Shown: positions 37,900 to 46,761 of the stretch, one piece after another
How the letters are laid out: every line of letters begins with the position of its first letter
Numbering within the stretch: the first letter of the stretch is position 1
From: Xanthobacteraceae bacterium
Lineage (GTDB): Bacteria; Pseudomonadota; Alphaproteobacteria; Rhizobiales; Xanthobacteraceae
DNA length: 57,321 nucleotides
Direction: 5' to 3'
Assembly: GCA_019750915.1 (NCBI GenBank)
Contig: JAIENY010000002.1
Coordinates: 1 to 57,321 of the forward strand
Translations under genes and position numbers: made by a program
The notes under the pieces: model-generated
What the model was told of the DNA's origin: nothing
The model's input: the letters and a program-made list of their open reading frames with translations, nothing else
Databases searched by the model: none

Positions 37900-38002
37900 G
37901 GGCTTTCACCTGAGAGACAGACTGTTGCGTTAAGATAGGTCACAAACCTTGCAGTTCCATATCCCTATGCCTTGATAATGACGTCGCAGGTGAGGTGCGC
38001 TC

Positions 38003-38314
38003 ATGAATCCAGCCACTACGATCGCGCGGCCTAAACCTTCGACCCGCACCAGGGCGGCGCGGCCGCCGATGTACAAGGTCATTCTGCTGAATGACGATTT
38101 CACGCCGCGCGAATTCGTCGTGCTGGTGCTTAAGGCCATTTTTCGGATGCATGAGAGTGTTGCTCATCGCGTCATGCTGACGGCTCATCAGAAGGGCGCC
38201 TGTGTGATCGCCGTCTATACCCGCGACGTCGCCGAGACCAAGGCCAAGGAAGCCACGGAAATGGGTAAGGCCAAGGGCTATCCGCTGGTTTTTACGACCG
38301 AAAAGGAGGAATAG
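38003..38314 (+). CDS. clpS: ATP-dependent Clp protease adaptor ClpS (ClpS2 type)
   Basis: Delivers N-degron substrates to ClpA. The 103 residues start with a basic disordered tail, then PPMYKVILLNDDFTPREFVVLVLKAIF with the ClpS NDD pocket residues. MHESVAHRVMLTAHQKGACVIAVYTRDVAETKA forms the rest of the N-degron pocket. Alphaproteobacteria often have two ClpS copies; this one lies away from clpA and has the shorter ClpS2-like form. Which class it is rests on impression. Confidence 0.93.
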   Translation: MNPATTIARPKPSTRTRAARPPMYKVILLNDDFTPREFVVLVLKAIFRMHESVAHRVMLTAHQKGACVIAVYTRDVAETKAKEATEMGKAKGYPLVFTTEKEE

Positions 38315-38385
38315 CAGAGCTTCGCTGTTCATCGGCGGCCCATTTTGTATAGTCGGATGGTCGAGGGAGGCCCTGAAAGCAGGCC

Positions 38386-39450
38386 ATGAACAGTTTGGTG
38401 ATCTATCCGTCGCGAAATCTCATTCGCGGCGCGCTGTTCATGCTGGTGGTATGGACTGCAGCTACGGCAGCCTATTGTTATGCCGGATGGAGCTTCCAGG
38501 ACGCCCTTTATATGGTCACTCTGACGGTGTTCACCGTCGGATACGGCGAGGTGCATCCCATCGACACGATGTATCTCCACATCGTCACGATGACGACGAT
38601 GGCTTTCGGCTGCACCGGCATGATTTTCCTCACCGGTGCCGTGATCCAATTCATGACCTTTAATTCGCTTCAGCAAATTCTGGGAGGCCGCCGCGTGCAT
38701 AATGAAATCGAAAAGCTGAAGAACCACGTCATTGTCTGCGGCTATGGCCGCATGGGCGTCGAACTCGCCAAGGCGCTCAGGGATGGCCGCGCCGCCGTGG
38801 TTGTGCTGGAGCAGGATGATCGGCGTGTCGCTGAAGCGCGCGAGGCTGGACATCTATGCTTTCAGGGTGACGCCACGAACGAGGATACGTTGCGGGATGT
38901 CGGGATCGAGCGGGCGCAGGCGCTTGCCAGTGTGTTGCCGAACGACGCCACCAATGTCTTCATCACGCTCAGCGCCCGTAATCTGAACAGCGACATCAAG
39001 ATCATCGCGCGCGGAGATGCCGTTTCCACCGAACGCAAGCTGCTGCATGCGGGCGCCAACAAAGTCGTGCTGCCGACGCATATCGGCGCCGAACGCATCG
39101 CGGAAATGCTGCTGTTTCCGGAGACGTCACGCCTGATCCGCGAGTCAGCGCAGATGCGTGACCTGGACAGGTCGTTGCGCGGCCTCGGCCTTGTCATGGA
39201 GGTTGTGGTGGTTCCGGAAAACGGCGCGCTGACCGACCTGACGATCGAAGAAATCGAGGCGCGGAACAACGGCGCTTTTTACATTGTGCAGATCAATCGC
39301 CGCGAAGGACACTCCGTTGCTGCGCCGGATAAAAGCACCCGCGTGCATGCGGGTGACGGCGTCGTGGCCGTCGGGCGGAGCGGGCAGGTGGTCAACGCTG
39401 CTTTTGCTGCGTCGCGCGAAAAAGTCCGGGCCGGACGAACGCTGTTCTAG
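38386..39450 (+). CDS. Two-helix potassium channel with RCK (TrkA-N/TrkA-C) domain
   Basis: Inner-membrane K+ channel subunit of the MthK type, expected to form tetramers. TM1 is about 14-33, the pore helix and selectivity filter TVGYGE are at 50-55, and TM2 about 64-90. The RCK domain follows with the Rossmann loop CGYGRMG (118-124), LEQDD and QGDATNEDTLRDVGI, then a TrkA-C-like ligand-binding part (about 255-354; LTDLTIEEIEARNNG, KSTRVHAGDGVVAVG). All residues for K+ selectivity are present. It starts 71 bases after clpS. Confidence 0.92.
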   Translation: MNSLVIYPSRNLIRGALFMLVVWTAATAAYCYAGWSFQDALYMVTLTVFTVGYGEVHPIDTMYLHIVTMTTMAFGCTGMIFLTGAVIQFMTFNSLQQILGGRRVHNEIEKLKNHVIVCGYGRMGVELAKALRDGRAAVVVLEQDDRRVAEAREAGHLCFQGDATNEDTLRDVGIERAQALASVLPNDATNVFITLSARNLNSDIKIIARGDAVSTERKLLHAGANKVVLPTHIGAERIAEMLLFPETSRLIRESAQMRDLDRSLRGLGLVMEVVVVPENGALTDLTIEEIEARNNGAFYIVQINRREGHSVAAPDKSTRVHAGDGVVAVGRSGQVVNAAFAASREKVRAGRTLF

Positions 39451-39509
39451 CCGCTGGTGGAGTTGGAGAGCCATTTGCAGTCCATCCGTGTTCCCGGTAA
39501 AAAGTGCCC

Positions 39510-40340
39510 ATGATGACTCGGTCCTTTTGCGTTCCATTCGCGTGTCTGTTGCTGCTCTGGTCTTCCGCCGATTCAGCGCATGCGCAGTCTGCAGACCTGG
39601 TTCTGTGCGATCGCGTCGCCGCCGACCCTGCCGATCCGGACAAGCCTGCTGACGTCAAGGGCGTGACGTCGATCGCACCTTCGGACCTTTCGACCGCCAT
39701 CAAATTCTGCAAACAGGCGTCGGGCTCGCGCCGCGCGATGTATGCACTTGGACGCGCTTACGCAGCTAGCCATCAACCCGCGGACGCGCTGGCCGCTTAC
39801 CGGAAGGCAGCAGACAAGGGCAGCACATCTGCGATGGTCGAGCTTGGCGTCGCCTATGCGACAGGCTCCGGAGTTCAGAAAGACGAAGCGCAGGCGCGCA
39901 AGCTGTTTGAAAAAGCGGCCAATGCAGGAAATCCGCGAGGCATCAGCAATCTTGCATCGTTATCGGGAGGTGCCGGCGCACCGGCGGATCCGGTGAGGGC
40001 GCGCGATCTGCTGTCCAGGGCAGCGGAGACCAATGCTGAGGCTCAGTATCAGCTCGGCATGATGATGGCGAACGGCGCTGGCGGCCCCAAGGATGACGTT
40101 GCGGCGCGAGGCCTGTTTGAGAAGGCTGCGGCCCAAAATCATCCAGGCGCGCTGGAACAGCTTGGCGCGTTTGCACAGGCCGGGCGAGGGGGCGCGCAGG
40201 ATTCCGCCGCCGCCAAATCCTATTACCAGCGTGCTGCAGACCTCGGAAACGCGGATGCTAAAGCCGCACTGAAGCGCATCGAGTGTCCGTTCGTGCTTAA
40301 GGACAAGAAGGGCGCGCTTGTGAGCAACCTTTGCTTCTGA
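39510..40340 (+). CDS. Secreted Sel1-repeat protein
   Basis: An exported protein with a signal peptide ending near SAHAQS and about five Sel1-type (TPR-like) repeats, e.g. AMYALGRAY..., AMVELGVAYATGSGVQKDEAQARKLFEKAA and AQYQLGMMMANGAG. Such solenoids usually hold protein partners in the periplasm. The C-terminus ends in CPFVLKDKKGALVSNLCF with paired cysteines. I use the ATG at 39510; a GTG two codons earlier and an ATG one codon later are alternatives. A double hairpin follows the stop. Confidence 0.88.
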   Translation: MMTRSFCVPFACLLLLWSSADSAHAQSADLVLCDRVAADPADPDKPADVKGVTSIAPSDLSTAIKFCKQASGSRRAMYALGRAYAASHQPADALAAYRKAADKGSTSAMVELGVAYATGSGVQKDEAQARKLFEKAANAGNPRGISNLASLSGGAGAPADPVRARDLLSRAAETNAEAQYQLGMMMANGAGGPKDDVAARGLFEKAAAQNHPGALEQLGAFAQAGRGGAQDSAAAKSYYQRAADLGNADAKAALKRIECPFVLKDKKGALVSNLCF

Positions 40341-40344
40341 TCGG

Positions 40345-40374
40345 ATACTTTGAAAGTATTCGTCTGAATACTTT
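40345..40374 (+). repeat. Two overlapping, mutually exclusive hairpins after the Sel1 gene
   Basis: ATACTTT-G-AAAGTAT (40345-40359) and AAAGTATTC-GTCT-GAATACTTT (40353-40374) share the segment AAAGTAT. They could fold one or the other. They lie just after the Sel1 stop (40340); no T-run follows. Confidence 0.45.
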
Positions 40375-40533
40375 GATAGATCTGTTGTCAAAATAGCGCA
40401 GAAAGTCCCGTAAAATCTGTAATAGTGACGGCATATAAGTCATTCGGCTAATAGGTGTTGCACTGCAGCTATGCGGCGACCATCTCATTGATTACTGTCC
40501 AGCTGAGGCTGGCTGCCACATGCGGATATCTCC

Positions 40534-41646
40534 ATGAGCAAACTGTTTTCGCCGTACACCCTTCGGGGCGTGACGTTGTCTAACCGTATCGTTGTCTCGC
40601 CGATGTGTCAGTATTCGGCGGAAGACGGCGAGGCCAATACCTGGCACCTTGTTCACTTGACCAACATGGCGATGTCAGGCGCGAGCATGCTTTGCCTGGA
40701 AGCCACTGCCGTTGAGCCTGAAGGCCGCATCACCCCCGGCGATCTTGGTCTGTGGGACGATAAGACCGAGCAGGCGCTGAAACCGGTGATCGATGCGGTC
40801 AGGCAATATTCGAAGTCCGCCGTGATGATCCAGTTGGCACATGCCGGCCGCAAGGCTTCGAGTGAAGTGCCGTGGAAGGGCGGTGCGTTAATCCCGGTGT
40901 CAGATGGTGGTTGGGCGCCGAGCGCTCCGTCGGCTCTGCCTCACAAGGAGGGTGAGGACGCACCGATCGCTCTGGACGCCGCGGGATTGCAGCGCATCCG
41001 CGACGCTTTTGCAGCTTCCGCCCGGCATGTCGTGAGGCTTGGGCTGGATGGCGTCGAACTCCATGCTGCGCACGGTTATCTGCTGCACCAGTTTCTTTCG
41101 CCGATCGCCAATCACCGCACCGACGCGTATGGCGGCTCGCTGGAAAACCGGATGCGTTTTCCGCTTGAGATTTTCGATATCGTACGGGCGGCAATGCCCG
41201 CTGATAAACCCGTCGGCGTGAAGGTGTCCGCGACGGACTGGGTCGACGGCGGATGGGATGTTGATCAGACCATCGCATTTGCGAAGGAACTGAGGAAGCG
41301 AAATGTCGATTGGATCGACGTCTCCTCGGGCGGGGTTTCCCCATTGCAGAAAATCACGCTTGGACCGGGCTATCAGGTGCCGTTCGCACAAGCCGTGAAA
41401 GAGGCGAGCGATCTGCCGACCATTGCTGTCGGCCTGATTACCGAGGCCAGGCAAGCCGAAGAAATTGTCGCAGACGGCAAGGCGGATTTTATCGCGATCG
41501 CTCGTGGAGTGCTCTATGATCCGCGATGGGGTTGGCACGCTGCGGCGGAGCTGGGCGCTGTGGCAGATGCGCCTCCGCCATATTGGCGCGCCCCGCCGCG
41601 GGAACATCAGAACGTATTCGGCAGGACTGTTTTCGGCGCTCGTTGA
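40534..41646 (+). CDS. Old Yellow Enzyme family NADH:flavin oxidoreductase (YqjM-like)
   Basis: FMN enzyme reducing activated C=C bonds in enones and related electrophiles. The 370-residue TIM barrel opens with LFSPYTLRGVTLSNRIVVSPMCQYS; the Cys (25) in PMCQYS matches the flavin-tuning cysteine of YqjM (thermophilic-like OYE group). IQLAHAGRKAS and the block HAAHGYLLHQFLSPIANHRTD, with the substrate-binding His pair, are intact, as are YGGSLENRMRF and IAVGLI. Physiological substrate unknown; detoxification is a common guess. Confidence 0.93.
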   Translation: MSKLFSPYTLRGVTLSNRIVVSPMCQYSAEDGEANTWHLVHLTNMAMSGASMLCLEATAVEPEGRITPGDLGLWDDKTEQALKPVIDAVRQYSKSAVMIQLAHAGRKASSEVPWKGGALIPVSDGGWAPSAPSALPHKEGEDAPIALDAAGLQRIRDAFAASARHVVRLGLDGVELHAAHGYLLHQFLSPIANHRTDAYGGSLENRMRFPLEIFDIVRAAMPADKPVGVKVSATDWVDGGWDVDQTIAFAKELRKRNVDWIDVSSGGVSPLQKITLGPGYQVPFAQAVKEASDLPTIAVGLITEARQAEEIVADGKADFIAIARGVLYDPRWGWHAAAELGAVADAPPPYWRAPPREHQNVFGRTVFGAR

Positions 41647-41720
41647 TTGCGACAAACCGTTCTGCGAAGGCCGTTCTAGACTTAACTTCTTTGCCTGCCA
41701 GGTTGCCAGGAAACCGACTT

Positions 41721-42908
41721 ATGATTCAAAGCCAGCTCTCTTTTTGCATGCCGATTTTCAAGTTCAGGTCTTTGCCGTTGGCAGCCACCGCGATTGTATT
41801 CGCCGTGACGCTGAGCGGCTGCGGGCAGGGGTCTAATCAGGCGTCTGCACCCCCGCCGCCTCCTGTGACGGTCGCGCAGCCCGTCAAGCGTGTCGTAACT
41901 GACTGGGATGAATTTACCGGGCGTTTCGACGCGGTTCAGCAGGTTCAGATTCGCAATCGCGTCACCGGGTTTGTCAAAAGTATCGAATTCAAGGACGGCG
42001 ATATCGTCCACACCGGCGACTTATTGTATGTGATTGATCCCCGTCAATACGAGGCTGTCGCTGAGCAGGCGCAGGGGCAGCTTCTCGATGCGCAGGCGCG
42101 CGTCACTCTGGCGCAGCGCGAACTCGAGCGCGCCAGTTCGCTGGTCAAGACGGACGCCGTTTCTCAATCGGTCGTCGATCAGCGCACCCAGCAGCTTCAG
42201 ACAGCGCAAGCGGTAGCGGTACAGGCCGAGGGCACCCTTAAACGCGCACAACTTGATGTCGAATTTACAAAGGTTCGTGCGCCGATCGCAGGACGGATCA
42301 GCCGCCACCTCGTGACGGTTGGCAATCTGGTGCAAGGCAGCGAGTCGGGGGCGACGCTTTTGACATCGATCGTCTCGATGGATCCCATCCACCTCTATTT
42401 CGATATGGATGAAGCGGTTTACATCAAGAACTCGCGGCTCTGGTTCGAGGGTAAACGTCCAAGTTCGCGCGATACGCCAAATCCGGTCCAGATATTCCTC
42501 GCGGGCGATCTGAAGCCTTCGCATCAGGGAAAGATGGACTTTATCGATAACAGGCTGGACGTCGGCACCGGCACGTTGCGTGGCCGGGCCGTCGTGGACA
42601 ACCCGGATCTTTCGATTCTTCCCGGTCAATTCGCACGTGTGCGCGTGCTTGGCAGCGCCCCTTACGAGGCTTTGCTGCTGCCCGACAGTGCGATAGCCAC
42701 CGACCAATCGCGCAAGATCGTGTTTGTCGTGAATGACGACGATACGGTGTCAGCAAAGCCGGTGGTGCTTGGACCGATTGACGATGGGCTGCGCGTCGTC
42801 AGGGAAGGACTGAAGCCGACTGACCGGGTTATTATCGAAGGCATCCAGCGCGCTCGTATTGGCGCGAAGGTTGCTCCGCATCCGCCCACTCCGACCAACG
42901 CCGGCTAA
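41721..42908 (+). CDS. RND efflux periplasmic adaptor lipoprotein (MexE-like)
   Basis: Membrane fusion protein partner of the following permease. From the ATG at 41721 (AGGA upstream) the 395 residues have a signal with lipobox LSGCG, so it should be lipid-anchored. Lipoyl halves RNRVTGFVKSIEFKDGDIVHTGDLLYVIDPRQYEA and VRAPIAGRISRHLVTVGNLV flank a coiled coil (about 120-180). The HLYFDMDEAVYIK segment resembles MexE-type adaptors. The permease follows after five bases. Confidence 0.93.
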   Translation: MIQSQLSFCMPIFKFRSLPLAATAIVFAVTLSGCGQGSNQASAPPPPPVTVAQPVKRVVTDWDEFTGRFDAVQQVQIRNRVTGFVKSIEFKDGDIVHTGDLLYVIDPRQYEAVAEQAQGQLLDAQARVTLAQRELERASSLVKTDAVSQSVVDQRTQQLQTAQAVAVQAEGTLKRAQLDVEFTKVRAPIAGRISRHLVTVGNLVQGSESGATLLTSIVSMDPIHLYFDMDEAVYIKNSRLWFEGKRPSSRDTPNPVQIFLAGDLKPSHQGKMDFIDNRLDVGTGTLRGRAVVDNPDLSILPGQFARVRVLGSAPYEALLLPDSAIATDQSRKIVFVVNDDDTVSAKPVVLGPIDDGLRVVREGLKPTDRVIIEGIQRARIGAKVAPHPPTPTNAG

Positions 42909-42913
42909 TTGTC

Positions 42914-45900
42914 ATGAATCTCGGCCGCCTTTCCGTCAATCAGCCCATCCTTGCAATGGTGCTGTCGATCGTTCTGCTGATTGTCGGCGCGATCGCCTAT
43001 ACAACGCTGCCTGTTGCAGAATATCCGTCGGTCGCGCCGCCCACCGTCGTGGTCACAACCCAATATCCAGGTGCTTCCGCTCAGGTGGTTTCGGACACGG
43101 TTGCCACGCCGATCGAGCAGCAAATCAACGGCGTCGAAGACATGCTGTACATGTACAGCCAGGCGACTTCGAACGGCCAGTTGAACATCACCATCACCTT
43201 CAAGCTGGGGACTGATCTCGACAAGGCGCAGGTGCTGGTCCAGAACCGTGTTGCTATCGCCCTGCCGCAGTTGCCAGAAGAAGTGCAACGCAATGGTGTA
43301 ACGACGCGCAAGAACAGCCCGGACCTTCTGATGGTTGTGTTCATGCTGTCGCCGGACGACACCTATGACCAGCTCTATATCTCAAACTATGCACTGCTTC
43401 AGGTCCGCGACCAGTTGCTCCGGCTCGATGGCGTAGGCGACATCCAGATCTTCGGTGCGCGCGACTATTCGATGCGCGTCTGGCTTGACCCCGACAAGAT
43501 CGCCAATCTCGGGATGACGGCTGGTGACGTTCTCACCGCGATCCGTGCGCAAAATTTGCAGATCGCCGGCGGGCGCATTGCTGAACCGCCGATTACGGAC
43601 CGCGCGTTCCAGCCGAACCTGACGTTCACCGGACGGCTTAAGGATCCGCAACAGTTCGAGAGTATCATTTTGAAGTCTGGCGAGGACGGGCGAACCGTGC
43701 GGCTTCGCGACGTTGCGCGCGTTGAACTGGCGGCGCTGTCTTATGACACGAATGCATTCCTGCTGCGCAAGGAAACCGTGGCAATTCTCGTTTCCCAGCG
43801 GCCGGGTTCGAACGCGCTGGCCACCGCTGACAAGATTTCGGCCACTATGACCGAACTCAAGAGCCACTTCCCGAAGGGGCTCGATTACAATATCGGCTAT
43901 AATCCTACCGAGTTCATTGCGCAGTCCGTGCACGAACTGATCAAGACGATCTATGAGGCGATGATCCTGGTCGTGATCGTCGTGCTCGTGTTCTTGCAGG
44001 GCTGGCGGCCTGCGATTATTCCCATTCTCGCAATTCCGGTTTCTCTGATCGGCACATTCGCGATCATGGCGGCGCTCGGATTTGCGATCAATAACCTGAC
44101 GCTGTTCGGACTTGTGCTTGCGGTGGGCATTGTGGTCGACGATGCGATCGTCGTGGTGGAGAATGTCGAGCGACATCTTCAGTCCGGAATGAGCCGCCGC
44201 GACGCTGCCCTGCTCACAATGCAGGAGGTCGGCGGAGCGCTGGTATCGATTGCCCTCGTGCTGTGCGCCGTGTTCGTGCCGACAGCGTTCCTTGGCGGAA
44301 TTTCCGGGCAGTTCTTCCAGCAGTTCGCCGTGACAATCGCAGTTGCGACGGCGATTTCCTGCTTCTGTTCGCTGACACTGTCTCCCGCACTATCCTCTCT
44401 CATTCTGGAGCCGCATCACGAAAAGAAGCCTCCAGCGCGCTGGAACGTAATCGCCCGCGGGTGGGGCGTGTTTGTCGGCTATTTCAACCGCGGATTTGAC
44501 CGCCTGTCGCACGGCTATGCAGGGACTGCGGATTTCGTAATCCGGCATTCAAAAGCTATGTTGATTGTCTATGCGGTATTGATTGGCTCGGCGGGCTGGC
44601 TGCTCGTAACAACCCCGAAGGGATTCATTCCCGCGCAGGATCGTGGTTATGTCATCATCTCGGTGCAGTTGCCGGGAGCCGCGTCGCTTGCGCGCACGAC
44701 CGAAGTCGTGAAGGAGATCGAGAATATCGCACTTGGCATTCCCGGTATTGTACGGGTGCCGACGCTTGCAGGCTTTTCCGGTGCGACGCGCACCCAAGCG
44801 AGCAACGCCGCGGCGATGTTCCCGGTTTTCGACGATCCCGAAGTGCGCGCCAGGAAGCCAGGCCAATCTGCGGCGGAGATCACTGCAGAGCTTCGCAGGC
44901 GCCTTTCAAAGCTCGAGAAGGCATTCATCATTGTCGTACCTCCGCCGGCCGTCCCTGGCATTGGCACAGGCGGTGGATTTGCGATGCGGATCGAAGACCG
45001 GCAGGGACGAGGCCCGGAGCTTCTGGCAGCGGCGACAACTGAGCTTGTAAGCGGGGCCAACAAGATCCCCGGACTGACCGCCGTGTTCTCGCCGTTCTCG
45101 GCGAATACCCCGCAGGTCTTTGTCGACATTGATCGTCAGAAAGCGGAAATGCTTGGCGTGCCGACGCAGAATGTCACGGAGGCCATCGAGACTTATTTCG
45201 GTTCCTCCTATGTCAACGACTTCAACATTTTCGGCCGCACCTATCACGTGACCGCGCAGGCTGATCTGCCATTCCGTAAAGATACGTCCGACGTGGCGCG
45301 CCTGCGAACGCGCAATAATGCTGGACAGACGGTACTGCTCGGCAGCGTTGTGAATTTCCGCAATGTCACCGGGCCTGATCGCGTCGCGCGCTACAATCTC
45401 TACCCCTCGGCCGAACTTCAGGGCGACACACTACCCGGTACCAGTTCTTCAACCGCCATCGACAAGATGAGGACGCTGGCGGCGGACATCCTGCCGAGTG
45501 GCTTCTCCTATGAGTGGACAGATCTGTCGTATCAGCAGGTTCAGGCGGCTAATGCGGGGCTTTACGTCTTCCCGGTGTGCGTGCTGTTCGTGTTCCTTGT
45601 TCTGGCCGCGCAATACGGAAGCTGGACGCTCCCTCTGGCCGTGATCCTGATCGTGCCGATGTGTCTTCTGGCGGCAAGTATCGGGGTTCGGATCATGGGG
45701 CAGGACATCAATATCCTGACGCAGATCGGATTCATCGTTCTGGTCGGTCTGGCTGCGAAAAACGCGATTCTAATCGTCGAGTTCGCACGTGACATCGAAC
45801 ACGAAGGCAAGGACTCGCTTCATGCTGTCATCGAGGCGTGCCGCCTGCGTCTGCGGCCGATCCTGATGACTTCGTTCGCTTTCATCCTCGGCGTGTTGCC

Positions 45901-46084
45901 GCTGGTGATTTCCAGCGGTTCCGGATCGGAAATGCGGCAGGCGGTTGGCGTGGCGGTGTTCTTCGGAATGTTGGGCGTGACGGTGTTCGGCCTCGTCTTC
46001 ACGCCGATCTTCTATATCCTGATCCGCAAGCTGTTCCCGAACTCGGTGGTCGTGCCGAGCCGCGACGTCGGTGCGCACATCTAG
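42914..46084 (+). CDS. RND multidrug efflux permease (HAE1, MexF-like)
   Basis: Proton-driven inner-membrane pump of 1056 residues with the standard HAE1 order of domains. TM4 has GIVVDDAIVVVENVER with both aspartates, and TM10 has GLAAKNAILIVEFARD with the relay Lys, so the proton path is complete. The opening NLGRLSVNQPILAMVLSIVLLIVGAIAYTTLPVAEYP is typical. Sequence flavour is MexF/BpeF-like, whose known substrates include chloramphenicol and quinolones; the actual substrates here are not predictable. No TolC-like gene follows, so an unlinked channel must be used. Confidence 0.96.
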   Translation: MNLGRLSVNQPILAMVLSIVLLIVGAIAYTTLPVAEYPSVAPPTVVVTTQYPGASAQVVSDTVATPIEQQINGVEDMLYMYSQATSNGQLNITITFKLGTDLDKAQVLVQNRVAIALPQLPEEVQRNGVTTRKNSPDLLMVVFMLSPDDTYDQLYISNYALLQVRDQLLRLDGVGDIQIFGARDYSMRVWLDPDKIANLGMTAGDVLTAIRAQNLQIAGGRIAEPPITDRAFQPNLTFTGRLKDPQQFESIILKSGEDGRTVRLRDVARVELAALSYDTNAFLLRKETVAILVSQRPGSNALATADKISATMTELKSHFPKGLDYNIGYNPTEFIAQSVHELIKTIYEAMILVVIVVLVFLQGWRPAIIPILAIPVSLIGTFAIMAALGFAINNLTLFGLVLAVGIVVDDAIVVVENVERHLQSGMSRRDAALLTMQEVGGALVSIALVLCAVFVPTAFLGGISGQFFQQFAVTIAVATAISCFCSLTLSPALSSLILEPHHEKKPPARWNVIARGWGVFVGYFNRGFDRLSHGYAGTADFVIRHSKAMLIVYAVLIGSAGWLLVTTPKGFIPAQDRGYVIISVQLPGAASLARTTEVVKEIENIALGIPGIVRVPTLAGFSGATRTQASNAAAMFPVFDDPEVRARKPGQSAAEITAELRRRLSKLEKAFIIVVPPPAVPGIGTGGGFAMRIEDRQGRGPELLAAATTELVSGANKIPGLTAVFSPFSANTPQVFVDIDRQKAEMLGVPTQNVTEAIETYFGSSYVNDFNIFGRTYHVTAQADLPFRKDTSDVARLRTRNNAGQTVLLGSVVNFRNVTGPDRVARYNLYPSAELQGDTLPGTSSSTAIDKMRTLAADILPSGFSYEWTDLSYQQVQAANAGLYVFPVCVLFVFLVLAAQYGSWTLPLAVILIVPMCLLAASIGVRIMGQDINILTQIGFIVLVGLAAKNAILIVEFARDIEHEGKDSLHAVIEACRLRLRPILMTSFAFILGVLPLVISSGSGSEMRQAVGVAVFFGMLGVTVFGLVFTPIFYILIRKLFPNSVVVPSRDVGAHI

Positions 46085-46098
46085 CGCACCGACTTCGG

Positions 46099-46500
46099 CT
46101 AGGCGCGGCATTTGCGAAAATAGCGGTACGTGTCCGGTGCCTGCATCCATATGAAATTGGGCGTGAGACCGCCGTGCTGTGCGATCCACGCCTTGATGTC
46201 CGAGGCGTAGGCGTTTTCCAACGTGGCCGTGGCATCGGCGCGATGGGCGAGGTGAAAGCCAAAGCTCGCCTGCGGCGTAACGCAGATCCGCTCGCGCGGG
46301 ATATGGCCCAGCAGCACCGTGCAGGCTGATTGGCAGGGGCCGACAATGCGTACGCTTGCTCCCCGCGCCGCATAGGCGGCCCATCGTGCATTATAGGCCG
46401 CGACGCTGCCGCCGTGATTGTCACTGACGTCAATGGTTTCGGCACGGACCGGCGTGCTGACAAAACAACTGAAAAATATCAGAAGGAACACTCCACGCAT
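46099..46500 (-). CDS. Small exported ClpP/crotonase-fold-like protein
   Basis: The ATG at 46500 gives 133 residues with a signal peptide (MRGVFLLIFF... ending PVRA). The mature protein has VRIVGPCQSACTVLLG and RICVTPQASFGFHLAHR: Ser58 in CQSAC and His83 in GFH are placed like the nucleophile and histidine of ClpP-fold serine proteases. Related 'SACT...GFH' proteins are frequent in rhizobia and have no known role. ATGs at 46542/46539 would lengthen the N-terminus without a better ribosome binding site. It converges on the RND permease gene. Confidence 0.7.
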   Translation of the reverse strand: MRGVFLLIFFSCFVSTPVRAETIDVSDNHGGSVAAYNARWAAYAARGASVRIVGPCQSACTVLLGHIPRERICVTPQASFGFHLAHRADATATLENAYASDIKAWIAQHGGLTPNFIWMQAPDTYRYFRKCRA

Positions 46501-46588
46501 CGCATGCGCCGTGAAATACGAGCCGTTGCCAGGAAACATCATTGAAATTGAACGTTTGGATTCCGGAACGCAAGATCGGGAGCACGAT

Positions 46589-46738
46589 ATGATCCGCAAG
46601 CTTTCCTCGGGTGAATACAAGCTCTATTCACGCAAAATAAATCCAAGGACAGGCAAGCGCCGCAACCTTGGAACCTTCAAGTCTCGCGCTCAGGCCGAAA
46701 GGCATGAGCGCAAGATACAGTATTTTAAAAGGCATTGA
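46589..46738 (+). CDS. Small basic protein, 49 residues
   Basis: Starts at the ATG at 46589 with GGGAG seven bases upstream. The sequence is strongly basic (SRKINPRTGKRRNLG, ERHERKIQYFKRH) and keeps the look of a small protein common in alphaproteobacteria, with an SSGEYKLYSRK opening and the C-terminal IQYFKRH. It has no signal peptide; nucleic-acid binding is a guess from charge. Its start lies divergent to the ClpP-like gene with 88 bases between. Confidence 0.75.
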   Translation: MIRKLSSGEYKLYSRKINPRTGKRRNLGTFKSRAQAERHERKIQYFKRH

Positions 46739-46761
46739 TGTCGGTGCCCGAAGGCAACAGC

